Origin: Prevotella sp. UBA6429
GTDB taxonomy: Bacteria > Bacteroidota > Bacteroidia > Bacteroidales > Bacteroidaceae
Direction: 5' to 3'
DNA: 11,226 nt
NCBI GenBank assembly: GCA_002437285.1
Contig: DJOV01000060.1
Location: 1 to 11,226 of the forward strand
Shown: piece by piece, positions 6,965 to 11,226 of the stretch
Position numbering within the stretch: position 1 is the first letter of the stretch
Layout: every line of letters starts with the position of its first letter
The notes under the pieces: generated by a model
Seen by the model: the letters and a program-made list of their open reading frames with translations, nothing else
The model's database searches: none
What the model was told of the DNA's origin: nothing
Translations under genes and position numbers: made by a program

Positions 6965-7229
6965 CTAATTTTTTCTTGCCTTTCGCTTTTATCTGGCTTT
7001 TCTTTTGGCTTTGCCACTTTGGTTTCTATATCGCGTGGTGTTGTACAATATATCTTGTGGTATGCAGAAACACGTCATGTTATAACCTGTGTTATATCAT
7101 GACGTGTTATATGACGTGATAACCCGTACTATGCGACGTAACTTGTTGTGATATATTACACGATAACTTGTGTTATATCAGCGCAGACTACGTTATATCT
7201 TCTGTTGTGTCTTGTCGCATGCCCTGTGT
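6965..7229. other. AT-rich intergenic region between polA and ychF
   Basis: The polA-ychF gap is 338 bp (6892-7229), with no supported gene. Its left end holds the ychF leader and promoter. Its right part (about 7069-7180) is filled with related palindromic TGACGTG, ATAAC and GTTATA motifs, listed separately. Short open frames on the plus strand are hydrophobic translations of T-rich DNA and have no supporting start signals. Confidence 0.5.
7069..7108. repeat. 18-bp-arm hairpin downstream of polA
   Basis: The arms at 7069-7086 and 7091-7108 are reverse complements with one mismatch around a CTGT loop; the core is CACGTCATG/CATGACGTG. A near-copy of the loop and inner stem, ATAACTTGTGTTATATCA, recurs at 7163-7180 (ATAACCTGTGTTATATCA at 7082-7099), 81 bp away. 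A further TGACGTGATAAC lies at about 7112-7123. It lies 3' of polA on the minus strand and could end that transcript, but no T-run follows the stem. Confidence 0.65.
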
Positions 7230-9992
7230 TTAGTGGGCTTCGAGCCAATTGTCTCCCCAGCCGGCGTCGGCCGTGAGCGGCACTTGCAGGGTGGCCGCCC
7301 CTTGCATTTCCTCCATGACGATGCGCTCCACCTGTGTGGCCTCTTCGGGGAGAACCGAGAAGTTGAGCTCGTCGTGCACTTGCAGGATCATCTTGGAGCG
7401 GATGCCTTCCTTCTTGAAGCGCTGCCAGATGCGTATCATGGCCAGCTTGATGATGTCGGCCTCCGAGCCCTGTATGGGTGCGTTGATGGCGTTGCGCTCG
7501 GCAAAGCCGCGCACGGTGGCGTTGTGCGAGTGGATGTCGGGCAGGTAGCGGCGCCGTCCGTACATGGTCTCGGCGTATCCCTTCTCGCGGGCCATGCGCT
7601 TGGCGTCCTCCATATACTGGTGTACCTTGGGGAAGGTCTTGAAGTAGTCGTCGATGAGCTGGCGGGCCTCACCCGTGGGGATGTCCATGCGTTGCGACAG
7701 TCCGAAGGCGGTGATGCCGTAGATGATGCCGAAGTTGGCTTGCTTGGCCTTCTTGCGCTGGGCGTCGGTCACCTGGTCCATGGGCACCTTCCATATCTTG
7801 GCGGCGGTGGCGCGGTGGATGTCCTGTCCCTCGCGGAAGGCCTCAATCATGTTCTCGTCGCCCGACAGATGGGCCATGATGCGCAGTTCTATCTGGCTGT
7901 AGTCGGCCGAGAACCAGCGGCAGCCCTCGTCGGGCACGAAGCACTTGCGTATCTCCTTGCCGTCGTCATCGCGCACGGGGATGTTCTGCAGGTTGGGATC
8001 GGAGGAGGAGAGGCGGCCGGTGGATGTGATGGCCTGGTTGAACGAGGTGTGGATATGTCCCGTCTGTGGGTTGACGAGCTTCGGCAGGGCTTCGACGTAG
8101 GTTCCGAGGAGCTTCTTCATGCCACGGTAGTTGAGGATGTCGTCCACGACGGGTGCCTTGCCGCTGAGCTGTTGCAACACTTCCTCGGAGGTGACATACT
8201 GTCCGGTCTTGGTGCGCTTGGGCTTCTCGAGCAGGTGCATCTTGCCGAAGAGGATGTCGCCCACTTGCTTGGGTGAGGAGATGTTGAACGTTTCGCCCGC
8301 CTCTTCGTAGGCGTGGTGCTCATAGTCGTTCATGCGCTGGGTGAAGGCTTGTTGGGTGGCGCGCAGCTGTTGGGTGTCGAGGCAGACACCGCTCAACTCC
8401 ATGTCGGCGAGGACTTTCACCAGCGGCATCTCGATGTCCCGGAAGAGGCGCTCCGCTCCCGCCTCCTTCAGTCGGGGCTCCAGCACATTCTTCAGGCGAA
8501 GTGTGATGTCGGCGTCTTCCGCTGCATACTCGTACACTTCCTCAGGCTTCAGGTCACGCATGTTCTTTTGCCCTTTGCCGCGGGGGCCAATGAGTGCTTC
8601 GATATGCACGGTCTGGTAGTGGAGCAGTGTCTCGGCCATGTCGTCCATGTTGTGGTGCAGCTCGGGTTGCAAGACGTAATGGGCGAGCATCGTGTCGAAC
8701 ATGGGCCCTTGGATGTCGATGCCGTAGTGGCGAAGCACCTCGTAGTCGTATTTGATGTTCTGTCCGATCTTCAGGATGTGCTCGTCCTCATAGAGTGGCT
8801 TGAAGATGCTGACGCGTCGCAGGGCTTCCTCGCGGTCAGCGGGGATGGCGACGTAGTAGGCCTCGCCTTCCTTCACGGCAAAGCTCAATCCGACCAATTC
8901 GGCCTCTATCGCATTGGTTGATGTGGTCTCCGTGTCTAAACTGAGATTTTCTTTTGTCCTTAAAAAGTCATATAATTGCAAGGCATCCTCTTGGCTATCA
9001 ATCAGTTGATAGTTGTGAGGTGTCGTTTTAAGGGTCGAAAACAGCGCGTTTTTTGTTTCGCCTGTGCCCTCGTCTGCATTTGGCGCAAATAAATCGAGTT
9101 GAATATTAGCGGTTTTTTGCTTTATTTCAGGTTTGTTAAGAAATCGACTGGCCAGGCGCTTAAATTCGAGTTGGTCGAACAATTGACGCAGTCGGTCCTC
9201 ATCAGGCGGTGTGAGGCGCAGTTGGTCGAGGTCGAGCGTGATGGGCACGTCGGTGCGGATGGTGGCGAGGAACTTTGACATCTTGATGTCGTCGATGGCA
9301 CCTTCCACCTTCTCGCGCATCTTGCCCTTGAGTTGGTCGGTGTGGCTGATGAGCGCCTCGGTGGAGCCAAACTGGTTGATGAGTTTCGCGGCGGTCTTCT
9401 CTCCGACGCCCGGGCATCCCGGGTAGTTGTCGGCCGAGTCGCCCATGAGGGCCAGCAGGTCCACCACCTGCGCGGCGCTGTCGATGCCATATTTCTCCTG
9501 CACCTCTTGTTCGCCGATGACGTCATATCCCCCTCCGTGTCGCGGGCGGAACATCTTGACATTGGGGCCGATGAGCTGCCCGTAGTCCTTGTCGGGCGTG
9601 AGCATATAGGTGTCCACCCCTTGCCGGCCGGCCTGTGTGGCGAGCGTGCCAATCACGTCGTCAGCCTCGAAGCCGTCGGCCTGGAGCACGGGTATGTGCA
9701 TGGCCTCCAGAATCTCCTTGATATAGGGCACTGAGAGCTTGATGTCTTCGGGGGTCTCCTGCCGTTGGGCCTTGTAGGGCGGAAAGGCTTCGTGGCGGAA
9801 GGTCTTGCCGTGGTCAAAGGCCACACCGAGGTAGGTGGGGTTCTCCTTGTCGAGTATCTCTTTCAGCGTGTTGCAGAAGCCCAGGATGGCCGAGGTGTTG
9901 AGTCCCTTGGAATTGATGGTGGGCCGGTTGATGAACGCATAGTAGGATCGGAAGATGATGGCGTATGCGTCGAAGAGGAACAGTTTCTCCAT
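7230..9992 (-). CDS. polA: DNA polymerase I
   Basis: Full-length Pol I of 920 residues, with three domains. The 5' nuclease (1-290) has D8, FEADD (108-112), TPDKD (132-136), MGDSADNYPG (183-192) and the helix-hairpin-helix PGVGEKT. The 3'-5' exonuclease (about 325-510) keeps its catalytic set: DTE (353-355), NIKYD (D416) and YAAED (Y489, D493), so proofreading is likely active. The polymerase (about 515-920) has motif A DYSQIELR (D697), motif B RKKAKQANFGIIYG (K750, F754, Y758) and motif C QVHDEL (871-876). The linker at 285-350 is unusually AT-rich and carries QLDLF (298-302), a beta-clamp-binding consensus. I chose ATG 9992 (MEKLFLFDAY), because the GTG at 10010 falls at the expected transcription start. 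It is divergent from the polyprenyl synthase gene. Confidence 0.98.
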   Translation of the reverse strand: MEKLFLFDAYAIIFRSYYAFINRPTINSKGLNTSAILGFCNTLKEILDKENPTYLGVAFDHGKTFRHEAFPPYKAQRQETPEDIKLSVPYIKEILEAMHIPVLQADGFEADDVIGTLATQAGRQGVDTYMLTPDKDYGQLIGPNVKMFRPRHGGGYDVIGEQEVQEKYGIDSAAQVVDLLALMGDSADNYPGCPGVGEKTAAKLINQFGSTEALISHTDQLKGKMREKVEGAIDDIKMSKFLATIRTDVPITLDLDQLRLTPPDEDRLRQLFDQLEFKRLASRFLNKPEIKQKTANIQLDLFAPNADEGTGETKNALFSTLKTTPHNYQLIDSQEDALQLYDFLRTKENLSLDTETTSTNAIEAELVGLSFAVKEGEAYYVAIPADREEALRRVSIFKPLYEDEHILKIGQNIKYDYEVLRHYGIDIQGPMFDTMLAHYVLQPELHHNMDDMAETLLHYQTVHIEALIGPRGKGQKNMRDLKPEEVYEYAAEDADITLRLKNVLEPRLKEAGAERLFRDIEMPLVKVLADMELSGVCLDTQQLRATQQAFTQRMNDYEHHAYEEAGETFNISSPKQVGDILFGKMHLLEKPKRTKTGQYVTSEEVLQQLSGKAPVVDDILNYRGMKKLLGTYVEALPKLVNPQTGHIHTSFNQAITSTGRLSSSDPNLQNIPVRDDDGKEIRKCFVPDEGCRWFSADYSQIELRIMAHLSGDENMIEAFREGQDIHRATAAKIWKVPMDQVTDAQRKKAKQANFGIIYGITAFGLSQRMDIPTGEARQLIDDYFKTFPKVHQYMEDAKRMAREKGYAETMYGRRRYLPDIHSHNATVRGFAERNAINAPIQGSEADIIKLAMIRIWQRFKKEGIRSKMILQVHDELNFSVLPEEATQVERIVMEEMQGAATLQVPLTADAGWGDNWLEAH

Positions 9993-10012
9993 ATTTATAA
10001 TTGTTTTCACGT

Positions 10013-10020
10013 CAAAATTA
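10013..10020 (-). promoter_or_regulatory. Promoter -7 element for polA
   Basis: The minus strand reads TAATTTTG, an exact TAnnTTTG match, 20 nt upstream of the polA ATG. Initiation would fall around 10003-10007, which would exclude the GTG at 10010 as a start codon. No good TTTG is seen at -33. Confidence 0.55.
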
Positions 10021-10027
10021 CTAAATT

Positions 10028-10061
10028 TTTGCCATATTTCCCGATAAAATAGTTACTTTTG
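10028..10061 (+). promoter_or_regulatory. Promoter of the polyprenyl synthase gene, with overlapping palindrome
   Basis: TTTG at 10028-10031, a 22-bp spacer and TACTTTTG at 10054-10061 match the Bacteroidota promoter consensus. The -7 element lies inside the perfect palindrome GTTAC-TTTT-GTAAC (10052-10065), a possible operator for an unidentified repressor. The leader to the ATG at 10082 would be only about 14 nt. Confidence 0.65.
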
Positions 10062-10081
10062 TAACAAATTTCAGAAGAGGC

Positions 10082-11059
10082 ATGGATTACCTATCAGTCA
10101 TAAAACAACCCATCACGTCGGAGTTGACCGACTTCATTGAGCTTTTCAATCGTTCGCTCTCTCACACCGACGGCTTGCTCAGTCAGGCGCTCGACCACAT
10201 ACGCCAGCGCGCTGGCAAGCGCATGCGTCCCATGCTCATCTTGCTCATGGCCAAGAGTGTGGGGCGTGTGACCGATGTCACACAGCATGCCGCTGTGGGG
10301 CTCGAGCTGCTCCATACGGCTTCGCTCGTCCATGACGATGTGGTGGATGAGAGTGCCGAGCGACGCGGACAACAGTCGGTCAACAAGCTCTATGACAACA
10401 AGGTGGCGGTGCTGGTGGGCGACTACATCCTCTCCACTGCGCTGCTCCACATCAGCTACACACACAATGAGACCATCGTGCGCTACCTGGCCGAACTGGG
10501 CCGCACGCTCTCCAATGGTGAGATCCTGCAACTGTCCAACATCCATGCGCATGACATCTCGGAGAACGCTTATTATCAAGTCATTAAGCAGAAGACGGCG
10601 GCTCTATTCGAGGCTTGTGCCGCGCTGGGCACGCTCAGCGGAGGTGCCAAGGAGGAGGAGATCGAGAGTGCCAAGATGTTCGGGCGAAACCTCGGCATGA
10701 TCTTCCAGATACGCGATGACATCTTCGACTATTACGACCAGTCGCGCATCGGCAAGCCCACGGGCAACGACATGGCTGAGGGCAAGCTCACGCTGCCGGC
10801 CATCTATGCCCTCAACAGCACGCAGGACAAGGAGATGCTCGCCATCGCCTATAAGGTGAAAGACGGATCGGTCACCAAGGAAGAGATAGCGCGCCTTGTG
10901 GCCTTTACCAAGGAGCATGGCGGCATCGAATATGCTGAGCGCCGCATGTGGGAGCTTCACGCCGAGGCGTTGACGTTCATTGAGCGCGACGTGCAGGATG
11001 ACGCGCTGAAGGACAGCCTGCACGCTTATCTCGACTTCGTCATCGAGCGCGAGAAGTGA
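10082..11059 (+). CDS. Long-chain all-trans polyprenyl diphosphate synthase
   Basis: This 325-residue trans-isoprenyl diphosphate synthase condenses isopentenyl diphosphate onto an allylic primer, probably to make the menaquinone side chain. Visible features: GKRMRP (45-50) for IPP binding; the first aspartate-rich motif DDVVD (85-89) in LVHDDVVDE; the second motif DDIFD (212-216) in QIRDDIFDYY; and GKPTGNDMAEGKLTLP (224-239). A80, five residues before the first motif, is small, which fits a long product rather than a C15 or C20 enzyme; exact chain length cannot be read (octaprenyl/IspB-like is a fair label). The start ATG 10082 follows AGAAGAGG closely. The gene is divergent from polA, with its own promoter 20 nt upstream. 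It ends before a repeat end-copy and a strong hairpin. Confidence 0.93.
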   Translation: MDYLSVIKQPITSELTDFIELFNRSLSHTDGLLSQALDHIRQRAGKRMRPMLILLMAKSVGRVTDVTQHAAVGLELLHTASLVHDDVVDESAERRGQQSVNKLYDNKVAVLVGDYILSTALLHISYTHNETIVRYLAELGRTLSNGEILQLSNIHAHDISENAYYQVIKQKTAALFEACAALGTLSGGAKEEEIESAKMFGRNLGMIFQIRDDIFDYYDQSRIGKPTGNDMAEGKLTLPAIYALNSTQDKEMLAIAYKVKDGSVTKEEIARLVAFTKEHGGIEYAERRMWELHAEALTFIERDVQDDALKDSLHAYLDFVIEREK

Positions 11060-11096
11060 TGCGCGGCCTTGTAGACTGTAATTCAGTCAGATAGAA

Positions 11097-11120
11097 AAAG
11101 CTAATTGATAGAATCCACCT
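11097..11120. repeat. Solo copy of the inverted-repeat element end
   Basis: AAAGCTAATTGATAGAATCC followed by ACCT matches 2012-2035 at 22 of 24 positions, in the same orientation. No partner copy in the opposite orientation is seen nearby in this window. It lies 37 nt after the polyprenyl synthase stop codon and touches the following hairpin at 11119-11120. Confidence 0.65.
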
Positions 11121-11188
11121 AAAAAACAATAGCTTAAATTCCCGAAAGCACCATTGCTTATACGGAAATTTAAGCTATTGTTTTTTAG
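11119..11188. terminator. Long hairpin with A6/T6 flanks, likely bidirectional terminator
   Basis: Arms 11119-11144 and 11163-11188 are reverse complements over 26 bp with a single mismatch, around an 18-nt loop. The left arm contains AAAAAACAATAGC and the right arm contains GCTATTGTTTTTT, so both directions of transcription meet a stem followed by a T-run. It lies just after the polyprenyl synthase gene and before a possible convergent gene end. The arm length is more than a terminator needs, so a repeat origin is also possible. Confidence 0.7.
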
Positions 11189-11190
11189 TT

Positions 11191-11226
11191 TTAGTCAGGT
11201 GCCAGGATACGTTCCGCCGGGGCAGT
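11191..11226 (-). CDS. Possible 3' end of a convergent gene (partial)
   Basis: Reading leftward from the window edge, one frame gives TAPAERILAPD and then TAA at 11191-11193. That stop sits 2 nt beyond the hairpin, as expected for a gene that shares a bidirectional terminator with the polyprenyl synthase gene. Only 11 codons are visible, so no family can be named and the frame could be chance. Confidence 0.3.
   Translation of the reverse strand, partial: TAPAERILAPD

Noticed and set aside
7170..8276. 368-codon open frame antisense to polA
   Set aside because: This is the same codon-bias shadow effect over the PolA polymerase domain, giving Val/Leu/Gly/His-rich translation without family motifs.
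9993..10010. GTG start adding six residues to PolA
   Set aside because: It lies at or before the predicted transcription start, and MEKLFLFDAY is the usual family beginning.
1..11226. tRNA, rRNA or riboswitch genes
   Set aside because: I saw no tRNA-like cloverleaf, rRNA core sequence or recognisable riboswitch motif in the intergenic regions.

Overview
The window looks like ordinary chromosome from a fairly GC-rich member of the Bacteroidota, most likely Prevotellaceae. The evidence is the -7 elements of the Bacteroidota type (TAnnTTTG) just upstream of four genes, the weak or absent Shine-Dalgarno sequences, a solitary VirE/DUF3874-type ATPase typical of Bacteroides/Prevotella genomes, and the protein flavour of MutS, Lgt, YchF and PolA. 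The family and genus assignment is inference.

Layout, left to right. Positions 1-541 carry no confident gene. A minus-strand open frame runs off the left edge, a 29-bp unit is tandemly repeated about four times (226-331), and a 15-bp-arm hairpin (518-554) lies just before a good promoter. Positions 608-1843 (+) encode a VirE/VapE-family P-loop ATPase without its usual neighbours. Positions 1844-2035 form a 192-bp element bounded by perfect 14-bp inverted repeats; its end sequence recurs at 11102-11120. mutS follows (2053-4722, +). A 77-nt almost fully paired hairpin (4798-4874) separates it from the convergent lgt (4899-5750, -). ychF (5788-6891, -) sits 37 nt upstream of lgt and probably shares its transcript. 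A 338-bp AT-rich gap with related palindromes (about 7069-7180) separates ychF from polA (7230-9992, -). An 89-bp divergent promoter region then serves polA and a long-chain polyprenyl diphosphate synthase gene (10082-11059, +). The right edge holds another end-repeat copy, a long A/T-flanked hairpin that looks like a bidirectional terminator, and what may be the last 11 codons of a convergent gene.

Functionally the genes are housekeeping: DNA repair and replication (MutS, Pol I), ribosome-associated ATPase (YchF), lipoprotein lipidation (Lgt) and isoprenoid side-chain synthesis. MutS and PolA both show a beta-clamp-binding type pentapeptide (QMSIF and QLDLF), which suggests a shared link to the replication clamp. 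I see no convincing new multi-gene system. The more unusual content is in the intergenic repeats and palindromes, the isolated VirE ATPase, and the AT-rich clamp-motif linker in PolA.
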